Assembly (NCBI RefSeq): GCF_040939455.1
Contig: NC_134109.1
Coordinates: 54,154,001 to 54,218,000, forward strand
Origin: Microcebus murinus
Lineage: Eukaryota; Chordata; Mammalia; Primates; Cheirogaleidae
Reading direction: 5' to 3'
Length of the DNA stretch: 64,000 bases
In this document: positions 36,998-49,269 of the stretch, piece by piece
Position numbering within the stretch: the stretch's first letter is position 1
Layout of the letters: each line of letters begins with the position of its first letter
Position numbers and translations under genes: made by a program
The notes under the pieces: generated by a model
What the model saw: only the letters and a program-made list of their open reading frames with translations
What the model was told of the DNA's origin: nothing
The model's database searches: none

Positions 36998-37108
36998 TTC
37001 CTCCTTTCTCTCTGTCTCTGTCTCTCTCTCTCTCCTCACCTCATCCTCCAACCTCCTTGTTTCTCTCTCTTCCCCTACCTCTTCCTCCCTCTCCCTATCT
37101 TTCATGGT
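36998..37108. repeat. Polypyrimidine low-complexity tract
   Basis: CT-rich sequence (TTTCTCTCTGTCTCTGTCTC followed by CTCTCTCTC and CTTCCTCCCTCTCCC), about 110 bases. It appears as an E/R-rich 85-codon frame on the minus strand (36932-37189), which is a composition artefact. Confidence 0.7.
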
Positions 37109-37189
37109 CTTTCTCCAGCCTTTGGACTTGGCGTTGTTATGATGTGAAGCTACAGTGATCCACCCTTCCAAATCTAAGAAAGGAATCAA

Positions 37190-39084
37190 TGGAAAGGAAT
37201 TAGATCTTGGTTTTTCAACTTGTTCAGTACTGAGTCAAGCTATGCCTGAAGATAACCCTGCTACTAGTTTTGTGAACCAAGAAATCCTTTTGATGCTTGA
37301 GGAAATTTGAATTGGGTTTTCCACTTGCTACTAAATGAGTCCTAAGTGGTACGACCATATTTTGTAGCCTTAACTCTAGGTGCTGAAACCAAAAATCTTA
37401 TGCTGTAAAATTCTGGTTACAGACCATGAATTCTAACAAGCTTGAAAAAATCACATCACTCCTCTTGTCTCATTCTTTTACATAGTATTCACCTGTAGGA
37501 CTCAACACCTTCTTGGACTGCTATATATAGTAGAATGTATCATTTCAGCTTAAAATTGCAAGAAATATCTTTAAGTAATTATTGATAGCACCAATCTGGC
37601 AAGAGTGAGGCTCACATAGATCTTCTTCAAGAAGCACTGATAAACCCATAGTACTGATTACCGCACCCAAGAAAGTGTTGTATTATGTGCTTTGAATTAA
37701 TTTAGGAGAGCTGGTACTTCCCATTCCCAATAAAGACTGTATTTCATAGAGAGCATAAAGTACACAGAGAATGAGAAAAATTTTCAGAATGATATCACAT
37801 TATTTTTCAGAGGTTTTCTTTTCATATTTCAAAGATTATGATTCTTTTTTTGTGTATATCCCCAAATGTTACAAAACACTATAATTAAAATGTAAACAAT
37901 ATATATGTAATGACTATAAAAATGAAACTAGCTTATATTACTACATATAAATAAATTTTAAGGTTTTATAGTCACATTCCAAAACTAAAATTTATTTATT
38001 AACATATGTATATATCTATGTAACAATTGATTCAACAAGCACCTCTTGAGACATGCTTTGTACCAAAAGTGATATATTTCACCGAAATTCCCTATCTTGC
38101 TTTTAAAATGGCCTTGAATCTGCTTATTTTCTTTAACATATACAATTGAGAAATAACTATTTACTCCATGTTTTCAAATTATAATACTACAGACACCACT
38201 TGGAATTGAAGAAATTTTAATCCCCAAAAATCCCTGGGAAAATTTGATTATCAGTTATACATGCCTATTTATTTCGATCCCAATAAAATAATAAACACTA
38301 TAGTCATATACTCATATGGCTAATTAGACAATTACTTTAATTTTCAATTTAAAATTCAAAGAAACAAAACTATTAAGGAGATAAGCATAAATGGTAAAAG
38401 AAACAAAGCATAAATTAGTCTAAAGAACTATAAGGTCAATTTTCCCAAACAAACAAAAAAGTATTCATTTCTCCTCAATTCATTGAACATATACTGAGTA
38501 AGAGGAGCAGATTTGCCACAAAACTAATCATGTATACAAAGGCCCCTTCCAAGACACTAACTTAATCTTCATGTTTGTAATTTATATTATTTTTTTCCTT
38601 GTAAAATCTCAAAAGTTATATAGTTTCAAAACCCAAACACCTTGGATTGGTCTTGCCTATTTCCTAACCATGTCCTAACTACCATATATTATTAGAGATG
38701 TTGCTTTTAACATATGATCCAAGCAGGTTTACTAATGTTTAGTTACTCTAGATCTGAAAAATAATATCTTTTTAATTCATTTTTTAAAAAACCCTCTGGA
38801 TTAATCTGTGAAGAAAAGTATTGCCTTGATATTTTCTTAGAAGATTCCTTCAGTCCTGGATCTCAACAGAGTAAAGAAGAAAGAAATTTGCAAGCTGAAA
38901 ATCATTTGAGGCCAAATATTACAGTCTGATATGTAAGATATAAAGATATTTATTATTTTAAAAAGAGAAATTGTACTATACACATAAAAATATTTGCAAT
39001 TATCCTTTAAATTACAATTGTAATTTTCTCACTTTCAATATATATAATATATATGCATATAAAACGATAATTCCTAGTGCTGTT
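37190..39084. other. AT-rich intergenic DNA
   Basis: Plain sequence with no recognised gene or element. Confidence 0.4.
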
Positions 39085-39210
39085 TGAACATTCCATTATT
39101 TGCCAATCAATGTGTGACATGCTGGAAATACATTATTTCACTTACTCCTCACAACAAGCCTTGGGATGGATAGACATCAACATTAGCCTCATTCTTATAA
39201 GGAAGCTGAT
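39085..39210 (-). repeat. MIR-like SINE, antisense
   Basis: The order 'cattatttcacttactcctc', 'acaacaagccttgggatgga' and 'cattagcctcattcttataa' fits the antisense MIR core. Short and diverged. Confidence 0.45.
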
Positions 39211-39254
39211 ACACATCATGCAAAAAATAATCAACTCTTATGCACTGCATGTAA

Positions 39255-39278
39255 TATATGTAATATATATTACATATA
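39255..39278. repeat. Perfect 24-bp AT palindrome
   Basis: TATATGTAATAT followed directly by ATATTACATATA reads the same on both strands. It is AT-only apart from one G/C pair. It could extrude as a cruciform, but short AT palindromes also arise by chance in such DNA. Confidence 0.85.
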
Positions 39279-40317
39279 GCAACATACATATATTGCCACA
39301 TGCAGCACACCTGGTTATTTTAGAATTTACTAGTAGAAATTTCAAATAATTACCACAACAGACATTCCCTATCTTATATTAAGCTCTAAAATCACAGAAA
39401 GAAGTACCAGAAAGAAAATGTAAATAAAATATTTTATATTCAATATAATACAGAGAGGCTTTCAAATCAATAATTATAAAATACTTCTGAAGAAAATATT
39501 TAGTTGAACATGACACGCATTCCCATGAACCCTCACAAATATATCTCTTTTACTAAAAGTAAAAAAGAAACTGAAAAAAGTCAACTATACTCATCTTTAA
39601 TTATGTACTATTTGCAAATAAATAGTAGTAATCAGAAAGTTAGAAAATCACCATTACTGCACTACCCATGGCTTACACCCGGCACCTTATTATACCTGTA
39701 ACAGTAAGTCAAATTCCTGTAGAGTAATTTGATATATAAATGAGAACATTATTAAATAAAATGAGGTATGTGTCAAGTCTCCTTGTAAAGTAATGTTGCA
39801 ATCTAGATTTAATTTACACAAGAAATGAATAGTAAATACAAATCACTAAAATATAATTAGATAAAATGAAATCCTGGAGAAAGGACACAATGTCACACTG
39901 AACTAAAGCAAGCCCAAATATGACTCGGAGAAACGAAGCCAACTTCTCTCTTGGGCTTTAGGTGAATGGTATCACCCCCACCATAAGAAGACAACATTTT
40001 CAGGGAAGCTTCTTTAATGCAGTGATAAGTTGCTACATTAGAAAACAGGTTAATCAAAATTACTTATCAATTATATTCAGTCATGTTAGGAAATATCTTA
40101 GGAAAAGGCACCTACAGAAAAATCAGCAAACACTTTCAAAGGTTTAAAAAAATGATATATTCTGCCTCAAAACTCCATAAATCCATGAATCAAGGGCCAG
40201 CATGCTTAGCTATAGTATATATTAACAAATATATGTTGAGAGGGTTTTAGAAAAGAGAGCCAGGGTTTTCTACCAAAGAGGCATGCAGGCTTGCTATGTC
40301 CCATTACCCAAGGTGGG
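39279..40317. other. AT-rich intergenic DNA
   Basis: Short unsupported frames (65 and 61 codons). Nothing recognised. Confidence 0.4.
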
Positions 40318-40800
40318 TGTCTCAGTTATCTATTCCTACCCTATAAAATCATGGCTTAAAGTGGCAACCATTTTATTTGTTCATTTTGTATAGGTCAGCA
40401 ATTTGGGCTGGCCTCAGTTGGATGGTCCTTCTGCTGGTCTCAACTAGGGGTACTCATGTGACTATAATTACCTGGAGGCTCAATTGTGATTAGATGGTCT
40501 AAAGTGGACTCATACACATGTCTAGCTATTGGTGCTGTCTCTCAGCTGGGCCATTTGTCCTCAGCGGAGGAAGTGGGCTTCTGCACATGATGGTAACATT
40601 TTTCAAGGAAGGCAAGAGTGAAAGCTGCATTGCCTCTGGAGGATTAGGCCTGGGAGTTATATCATCACTTCTGCTATACCCGTTGATCAAGGCAAGTAAC
40701 AAGGCCAGCCCATATTCAATGGGAAGGGAAACAAGCATCTATTTTTGATGGGAAGAGCTGCAATGAATTTGTGGCTATTTTGCATTCACCGCAGGAGGTA
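40318..40800 (+). repeat. Ancient mammalian interspersed repeat, family uncertain
   Basis: Follows a widely repeated mammalian sequence: 'tgtctcagttatctattcct', 'aaatcatggcttaaagtggc-aaccattttatttgttc', 'ggtcagcaatttgggctggc', 'gatggtccttctgctggtct', 'tggaggctcaattgtgatta' and 'caaggccagcccatattcaa-tgggaag'. I recognise the element but not its correct name; it is probably a LINE or LTR relic. The 76- and 70-codon frames inside it are not genes. Confidence 0.5.
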
Positions 40801-41649
40801 GGAAAGTAGATCACAGATAGGAGCACATCACAGTGCTTATTCTAGAAAAAAGTTTCTTTCTTGACAACATGTACATCTAAATTAAACACAGATTTTTGAC
40901 TGACCATCGTCAGGCCCCTGTCACTGAAATGAGAACACTGATTCAAGCTGAGGAAATAAGATTGTCATGACTTATTTCTGGCCTTGTGCCAAAGGGATGC
41001 AGTAAGGGGTGCAACACCTGACATACTTATTAAGGACTGCAACAATTATTAAGGAATGCAACAATACTCTGCACAAATAACACAACAAAGTAGTAAGAGG
41101 TGAGTGGAAGGTAGAGCCTGAGGAGACAAACACCAGGACATTAATGAAGGACAGAGTGATCCCTAAGTTCCACCCCATCCTAACATTGCAGTTTGCTCTG
41201 ATTCTTCTGAACCAGGAAAAGTGTTAAAGGGACTATGTGTTTTATTAAGCACATACAGCATACCCACCAATTTAAATGGCTTGCAAGTCCCTTTTGCAGA
41301 TGGGAATTGGGGATTAAAGAGAATAAAACACCCCAAAATAGCACAGTCTAGTTTATCAGAATGTTTCAGTATATACTTATATCCCAGACTCACGATGCAA
41401 ATATTATCTTAATACAAAAAGCTACAGAATTCCCTAATGTAACCATAAAACACTTACATAAATTTCCTATAAAACATGGCAATACATACAGAACCATAAG
41501 GCACAAGAGAAATTAAAAATATAATGCATTTATGCATAGTAGGATGTTCACCATCCTTGAGGAATCTAAAACACATTTATACAATAATCAACAAAAAAGC
41601 CATAAGATGTAGAAGTAAAGAGAAATTTCCTAGGCACAGTAAAAAGAGC
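40801..41649. other. Intergenic, no gene recognised
   Basis: Overlapping chance frames of 63-76 codons on both strands near 40.97-41.41 kb have no domain signature. Confidence 0.4.
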
Positions 41650-41855
41650 ATCTTCTTTAGAATCAAAAATATTTAGATTTAAATTCTAGCCCTATTGTCT
41701 ATTAGTTGCACAATCATAGATGAGCCTATTAACTGCCCTGAGCTTCAACATCCTCCTCCAAACAATGAAGACAATCATGACTAACTAACCTGTAGGGTTA
41801 CTGCTAAGGAATAGAGAAGTAAAAACCAACAGTGTCAGGCAAAGAGTACTGTCTC
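41650..41855 (+). repeat. MIR SINE, sense
   Basis: Sense MIR order: 'agaatcaaaaatatttagat', 'aaattctagccctattgtct-attagttgcacaatc', 'cctgagcttcaacatcctcc-tccaaacaatgaag', 'acctgtagggttactgctaa' and 'agtgtcaggcaaagagta'. Moderately diverged. Confidence 0.6.
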
Positions 41856-43643
41856 AGAAAATGATGATGCTGCTGATGATCTTCATCATGCATTATATAT
41901 TATCCAAGAGATATGACCATCTTTTAGTGCTTTTCCCATAAAATATGTAGACCAAAAGCTCATGTGCTTTACTCAGGGGATGAGGCCTTAGACTTTCGCT
42001 TAGCCTCAGGCTCTTAAGTTAAAAACATGTCTAACAATCTTATTATTTTGTTAATAAGTTCCTATCAGTGAGGGAAACTTATTCAAAAGGAAATCATATA
42101 TACTGATAAAAGTTAGCTATATAAAAGCAAGGAAGATTTTTAAAAATCACACAGCAAAAGTAGAAAGAAAAAAAAGATGGGGAAAATTTAGTATCAGAAT
42201 AAACTACCTTGAACATGTGATGAACTGGTTCCTGAAGGCTTTCTGCATTCACTAGCATACATAATGAAGGCATTATTAAAAAAATAACTATATTTAGACT
42301 TGGTATATCAATCTCGATAACTATCTGAATATATGTTATTTCATGTAAAACTTTTAATAATCATTTTTAAACATGATGCCTAAAAAGAATAACATTCAAG
42401 GTTATAGATAATGTTGATAACCAAAAGATTCACTTTGCAAGGAAGGTAACTAATGGATGTTCAACTGTCATTTCCTTCTGTATTCAAATCATTTTTCCCC
42501 TTGTTAGAAATTAGACAACTTCCTACAGAGACTGGGGAAACTACTAGGAGCCTAATCATCAATTTTATTAATGGAGAAGGCAATACAAATTTACTTACTA
42601 AATATTCTAGAAATCAGTATCATCTATAGCCAAAGGTGTGAAAATGTCATCAAGGGTTGATTCAAGACCAGGGCTGCAATTTGAAAGAATATTTGTTCCT
42701 CATTCTACATTGCAACTTTTCCAGAGTGACATCTATGCCATTTTGGCCTTTGTGTCTCAAAGGAGAAATGTTTAGTGTAGTGTCTAAGTATGTATTAAAT
42801 GTCAAATAAATGTTTGTTAAAGGAATTAAAGAATGGCCTTGACTCATTCTTGTCTAGATGAAAGAGCTCATGATGAAGCCAGCCAATCACTTAAGGGTGA
42901 GGTGAAACTTTACTCTTTTCATCTTGCTCCATTTCGTTGGTTTTCTTATTGAGTATGAATGACAAAATTAAAAAGTATGTTATTAATACTTTTCTCTCAC
43001 TATTTAGTATGAAATAATTAAGTAATTTGGTCATTATGAATGAACCATCTGATTTAAATTTTGAGAAAGTGGTCTCATGTATCTTTACTAATGTGTAAAC
43101 TGATAATAGAAAATATTTTTAATTTTGTGACCAAATTTGGGTTGGCCAGGTGTATGTAGCATCTTGAAGAGGTATATGTTAAGTACTCCAATGTTGTGTT
43201 CAAGCTCAGAAGGAAAGAAGGCATTGAACAAATTGTAACAGCTAACATGAGACAGCAAGATGAAAAGTTACAGAACTTACCTGCTTTCTCTGCTCAAAAG
43301 CAAGGAAACAATGGCCCTGCACAGTTCTACACTAGTCAACACACATGGGTTATTGACATTGGTACTACACTTCAATGAAAGTGTAACAAACAAACCAGAA
43401 CCTTTCCAGAAGAGAGTTATGATAAAGACCAATGATAGCTGACATTTATTGAGCAGAAAAGGTAAAAGGAATTTGAAAACATGGCCATAGAAAACTGTCC
43501 CAAACCAGTTTAGGTTCAGGATATGTTTAATAATAAGTAGACCAATTGTGGGTTGGATCTCAAAAAATTCATTTCAAATATTTGAAGTATTTTCATCAGA
43601 AAATAGATTTATTGTGTTGCCTTCTCCTAAGTAAAAATTAATT
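41856..43643. other. Intergenic, no gene recognised
   Basis: The 43.19-43.45 kb part contains two overlapping 60-codon plus-strand frames and is a little less AT-rich, possibly an old DNA-transposon remnant, but I cannot assign it. Confidence 0.35.
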
Positions 43644-43873
43644 AGAAGCTACAGGCTAGGCATGGTGGTGCGTGCCTGTAGTCCCAGCTATTCCAGAGGC
43701 TGAAGCGGAAGGAGTGCTTGAGCCCAGGAGTTCCAGGTTGTAGTGCACTATGATGACTGCACCTGTGAAAAGACACTGCATTCCACCACAGACAATGTAG
43801 ATTGGCCTTGTTTGTAAAAATAAATAAATAAGTAAATAAATAAATAATACTAAATTTAAAAAGAAGTTACAGG
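43644..43873 (+). mobile_element. Alu-monomer SINE (FLAM-like) with TSD
   Basis: Contains only one Alu arm: 'ggctaggcatggtggtgcgt-gcctgtagtcccagctattc', 'gaggctgaagcggaaggagt', 'cttgagcccaggagttccag', 'ccacctgtgaa'-like text, then an (AAAT)n tail. Flanks AGAAGCTACAGG (43644-43655) and AGAAGTTACAGG (43862-43873) differ by one base and look like the insertion duplication. Free Alu monomers preceded the dimeric Alu. Confidence 0.75.
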
Positions 43874-44215
43874 ATATCAGAGTTTTGGCTCAACCCAAAA
43901 GAGAAAATGATAGCATGTATACAAAAGTGGAATAATCTACTTTAGGTGGTGTGATTTTGGAATCACTGAAAGTACTCAACTTAGTCAAGGTGACCACCTG
44001 GCAGAGATGCTTCAGAGAGCTATATATGTCAGGATGTCAGGAAGACTTAAAGTTTCATAAATTCCATGTCCATCAGGGTTTTAAATGAATTTAAATTTGA
44101 ATGTTTTTCTGCAAGTCATGCACTCTCCAGTATATCAGAGATCCTACAGCCTATAATTTCTTATACCCAGCGAGACTGCCTGGTTCACTCTTCTGCCTGG
44201 TTTTTGAAGACACTG

Positions 44216-44258
44216 ATCTATGTGCCCCATACCAGGGCATCTATGTGCCCCATACCAG
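44216..44258. repeat. Short exact tandem duplication, 23-base period
   Basis: ATCTATGTGCCCCATACCAG occurs at 44216-44235 and again at 44239-44258, separated by GGC. Both copies are identical over 20 bases, which suggests a recent slippage-type duplication. Confidence 0.95.
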
Positions 44259-44339
44259 ATCAACAATAGGCTTTGAAGTGACAGAATTATCATTTCCTTT
44301 ATAGTTTCTTTCTTCACACTCATGCTAGGTAATGATGAA

Positions 44340-44560
44340 GTGATGATGATGATGGTGATAATGATACTAATAGCTAACATCTAATGCACTATATCACTAA
44401 AACCTCCAGACAGCTTTACTCCATAGCTCATACTATTGTCATCATTTATAGGTGAGGACACTGAGGCTCAGAGAGGTTCAAAGACTTCTTTGAGGTGACA
44501 CAAGGCTTACATGCAGTTGTGTGGAATCCCAAAGTTCATGTTTCTAACTACTACAAAATA
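44340..44560 (-). repeat. MIR SINE, antisense
   Basis: Clear antisense MIR: 'aatagctaacatctaatgca', 'aaacctccagacagctttac', 'tcatttataggtgaggacac-tgaggctcagagagg', 'acaaggcttacatgcagttg' and 'ggaatcccaaagttcatgtt'. Confidence 0.7.
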
Positions 44561-44707
44561 CCAACCCCTACAAAACACAACCATGATTTCTGCCTAATTT
44601 CTTTTCTCTCCCCTACTACAAAGCATAAAACATCAAAATAGAATAAAAAATGTCAAATAATAAAATACTTTCAAGTATATGCATTTGTTTACATTGTTCA
44701 CATTACT

Positions 44708-45080
<373 letters not shown>

Positions 45081-48000
45081 GAGGTCAGCACCCAATGCCT
45101 GGTTATATGTTGTTAAAGTGCCTGACATCTGAGCAGTCAACATATGGCAAATATCCCATATAATTTATATAAATAATCTCAAATTTTCAATTTAACATTA
45201 GGCTTATATCCATTGAATATGGAATTTCAAATTAAAATGCCTGTAAATATTAGTAATATCAGTATATTTTTCATTTGGAATAAATTCATATGCACTGTTA
45301 TGCATATGTACAGCATATGCATATGTACTGTTAAATGTAGTGTTCAATGTTCCCATGTAATTTTATGCACTTTAATGCTGCTATGCAAATGCCTAAATAC
45401 TATAAAAATAACTGCATATAAATCATTTAATAACCTGACAAATTTTCACACAATGAGGAAAAATAATAAAAAAAAATAAAAATAAGGAATAAGAAAAATA
45501 TCACAACCTATACTTCTAAAGAAGATAAGAGAAAGTTAGGTTTCATGGTGACATAATTGATATATTCCCATCAGTAAATCATTTTAATGCAAATATCCTA
45601 TAACTTTGAAGGTAACAATACTAAGATCCATGAAAAACCTACTTTAAGACAAGAAATGTGGAATCAAAATGGAGAGTACAACTGAAGTTTGTCCTGCAAA
45701 GCTCTGTAGCACTTCCTCAAAAAAGCTGCACAGGGTGAAGTGAAAATAGATTAAGATAAATAGTACTACACCATGTTGATTTCCATTCCTGGTTAAATAT
45801 ACAACTTCTGATTGAGTGTATATCAAACTAATTAGTTGTCTTTCATTCTTTTTCTAAGAAATTAGAAACTGCCCCCAGATTTTGTTAAAAAGTATTATAT
45901 AACCTTAATCATTTATTTTATTACTTCTTTTCTAGAGTCATATTTGTTGTAAAATCTAAAATAGCTTCAATATTCTATCAAAAATCTGCAAATGTTCTTC
46001 ACAAGAATTATAATACAAATTTCAAAATATTTCATTGGAATATTTTTAAAACAATAAATTATATATATGTTCCTACAAAAAAATGCAAGAAGAATATTAT
46101 GAGCTTTAAGATGTGACAGCTTTCTTTTATAAAAATATATATTTTCTAAGAAGACCCAAATTGGTCAATTGGCATTTTTCTTCCAATGTGACCATGCAAC
46201 ATAACAGATATTGGCTATCAAGCCAATTTATGAGAAATAATACAAATGTAGTTTAATAAAGCCTTCTCACGTGGTTTACTTGATATCAGTTAAATGATAG
46301 CACATTTATATAACCATGTAATTTCATTGTAATTTTCTACCACTCATTAACCAACTTTTTAATTAGTATTAAATTATGTTATATAGTTCAGTAAAAATCA
46401 TTTTGTCAGAACAATATGAGAACACTCTGATGTAAAAGCTCAAAAGCAGCCTTACCTATCTCTGTATTCAATTCTTATATTTCTGTCTACTGTTATATTA
46501 AACTGGGTTTTCATAATGACATACAATTTATGTTGATAGAGCATAATGAAAATAATTCACCTCTAACCAGAATAGCTTCAATAATTATAAATATAATACT
46601 TCTTAATTTCACCATGCACACACCATGTAATGGACAAATTATACTGCCTTAGGTTCTAAGTAGTCCTCAATGATTGAAAGATGCCACAAGAATGAGAATG
46701 TGAGCTGTAGAAATAGAATAAGTAGTCTCACTATCAAAGTTTATTGAACAATGCAGAGTATGCACACGTGTTGTCATTGGAATGATTTAGCAAAGTTATC
46801 TGTTAGTCATGTCTCCTGGTGGGTCACACTCACATTACCATCTATTAGGCCTAAATTTCTATCTTTACTCTTCAATGAAACATTAAACTTAGAACTGATT
46901 ACACTATACACAAACTCTGAAGTTAATATCAACATGTTACATTTTTTTAGTAAACAGAAAATAAAAATCAATAGAATAAGCTAATAGGTTAGACAGTTAA
47001 ACCTTCAGGAAGTTTTAGCAGTTTTTTTCTACAACCTCAAAATTGGCAAAAATACTTACTAGCAATCTTATTTATTATAATTTATCTTCAAATAAATAAC
47101 CAATTAGCTATTATGTAGTAGTTTCATAGAGAAGCAGGAACATTTTTAGATATCTGCATCTCATTCCAAACACATAAAACACAGCAATAGTATCAGCAGA
47201 AAGTGAGATCCCAATTTCACCGGCTAGAAAACTCAGCAAAACTACCGAGCCAAAAGTGCTTTAAGCAGCAAGAAGAAACAGAGCACTGGTTTAAGCGGAC
47301 AAAGGGAAATGATGGTCATTGATGAAAAGATGAAAAGAAGATATAACATATGATGATCATTTAAACATCAATGCCATAACCAGATATCACTTTAACACCA
47401 AGAATCCATTTAATGACAGAGGACACAAAAAGAACAGAATTGGGATTAGGAGTAGAAGAATTCTCACTCAGGTGTCTACAGCTCTTGCTATCCCCTCTTC
47501 AGAAAAAGGAAAGAAATCCCCTCTGGCTGGTATTAATCAGAGATATGCCCTGATGAACTCCTCCCAAAGCAAACCAGAACAGGAATCTCATATTTCAAAA
47601 ATGAGATGATTTGTTTCCTATATTAAACATAAAACAAAATACTAAAAAAAATGAGATATGTGTATATGTTTTTTCATATACACTTAACATGTCTGAGGGA
47701 AGTAAAGAGATACGTGATGAACAGAAGACTGGTGTTGCTCAAGGTCATTCTCCTCTTAAAAAGAGAAAGGAACAAAATGACTAAAAGAAATGGTTCTCTA
47801 GATAGGAATCAAGTGACAACTTCTTTGCACCTAACTGTTCATGTCTATTTCCATAGATGTTTTATTGTTCCACCTTTACTAATAGTGACTTAAAGAGGGC
47901 TTACAAAGAAAGAGGCTTTTGCTGGGAAATTTCTTATCACTACCTGACAGTCTTATCAATGATAGGCTAGTGAGCCAGGCCAGTTAGCCAGGCCAGCTCT

Positions 48001-48900
48001 AAGGACAATACTTAACAAGGACAGTGGACTGGGATCTCCAAACTGACTTGTGCATTCTCCATCTCTCCAAAAAAGGGAGAAGACAAGGGTGGCAAAAACC
48101 TTCATTCTTTTGATGAACTTCTATACATGAAACCCTGTGCTAGGAACTCAATTTAGTTATGACATTTAACCTAATTCCAATCTGGACCAATGAATGGCAT
48201 TTTTAAGCAGGAATCACACCATAATCTAAGTTTAGGCTTCTGAGCATTCATCATCCATTTTAATGCATTCGTTTTGCCTTCTCTGAGGATCAGGGTGCAA
48301 AGGCAAGACTTAACCTACAAAAGATTGATTTGTTAGTGGACAAAGGCCAGAAGAAAGTGAAATGAGGCAGGAGATAGAGAAAATACCTTAATTCCCAGGT
48401 ACCTTTATTCACCACCAGTCTTTCTTTCTTGGGCACACTCTGAATAGGTATGTTATTTGCTAATAAATATTATGAGTAGGATATTTCTACTGCAATAATA
48501 TTCTGGGGTAATTTGGGGAACAAAGGGGTATTCTTGGCTAACATTTAGAACACAAAAATCAGATTTCTGTCTAGGATTTTCTGAGTGTTAGGGGAATTAC
48601 AAATAAATTCACTAAAAAAGAAAAAGAAAAAAAGATAAAATAAAAGAAAAAGTCTCTCTTAATCTCTCCCAAATTCTCAAGTTTTAAAAATTTTATTTAT
48701 TTAGTTTTTAATGCAGGCAATGCGCTTTTCTTGTTTGTATGTTTTTTGCTGAGCCCTCAGAGGGCAGAGTGTGGACCTGCTTTTCTGCTAAAGTGGAGTT
48801 ATCTTCTGTATCCTTCACTGGTTCTTCCTAAGGCTTGAAGTCTTCACAAAGCAAATCTGTCTGAAGTGTGGCCCTCCTGTCCTCCTCCTTCATGTTTACG
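45081..48900. other. AT-rich intergenic DNA
   Basis: Nearly 4 kb with no recognised gene. Frames of 60-90 codons lack domain signatures. An A/G-rich low-complexity patch lies at about 48614-48652. Confidence 0.4.
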
Positions 48901-49153
48901 GGGTCTGAGGTGGGGGAGGGAGGTTAGTTGACTTCAGAGCTGTGTTTCAACTGGAGGCAAAAAGGGTATAAATGACCTAATCAAATTGAGGAGAGCATGA
49001 GGGGAGAGCAGAGAATGAAAGGAGAGCAGAAGAGGAACAAATGGGAATCTAAGAAACATACACTTAGCTTCAGGTTTTTAATCCTGATAAATCATGCACA
49101 ATTTCAAGGCATTTTTGTGGCCAGTTTAAGGTCCATGTTCTTGAATATTCATT

Positions 49154-49229
49154 TGGGGGGGAAGGGGGTGAGAAAGAGAGACAGAGAGAGGGAGAGAGGG
49201 AGAGACGGAGAGAGGCAGAGGGAGAGGGA

Positions 49230-49265
<36 letters not shown>
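49154..49265. repeat. Polypurine GA tract
   Basis: The plus strand is almost purine-only, opening with GGGGGGGAAGGGGG and ending in a pure (GA)n run from about 49232 to 49265. It yields RERER-type and SLSLS-type chance frames on the two strands. Mirror-symmetric GA runs can adopt triplex (H-DNA) structure. Confidence 0.9.
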
Positions 49266-49268
<3 letters not shown>

Positions 49269-49269
49269 A

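Noticed and set aside
36932..37189. 85-codon E/R-rich minus-strand frame (coiled-coil look)
   Set aside because: Direct translation of a polypyrimidine tract; no flanking gene structure.
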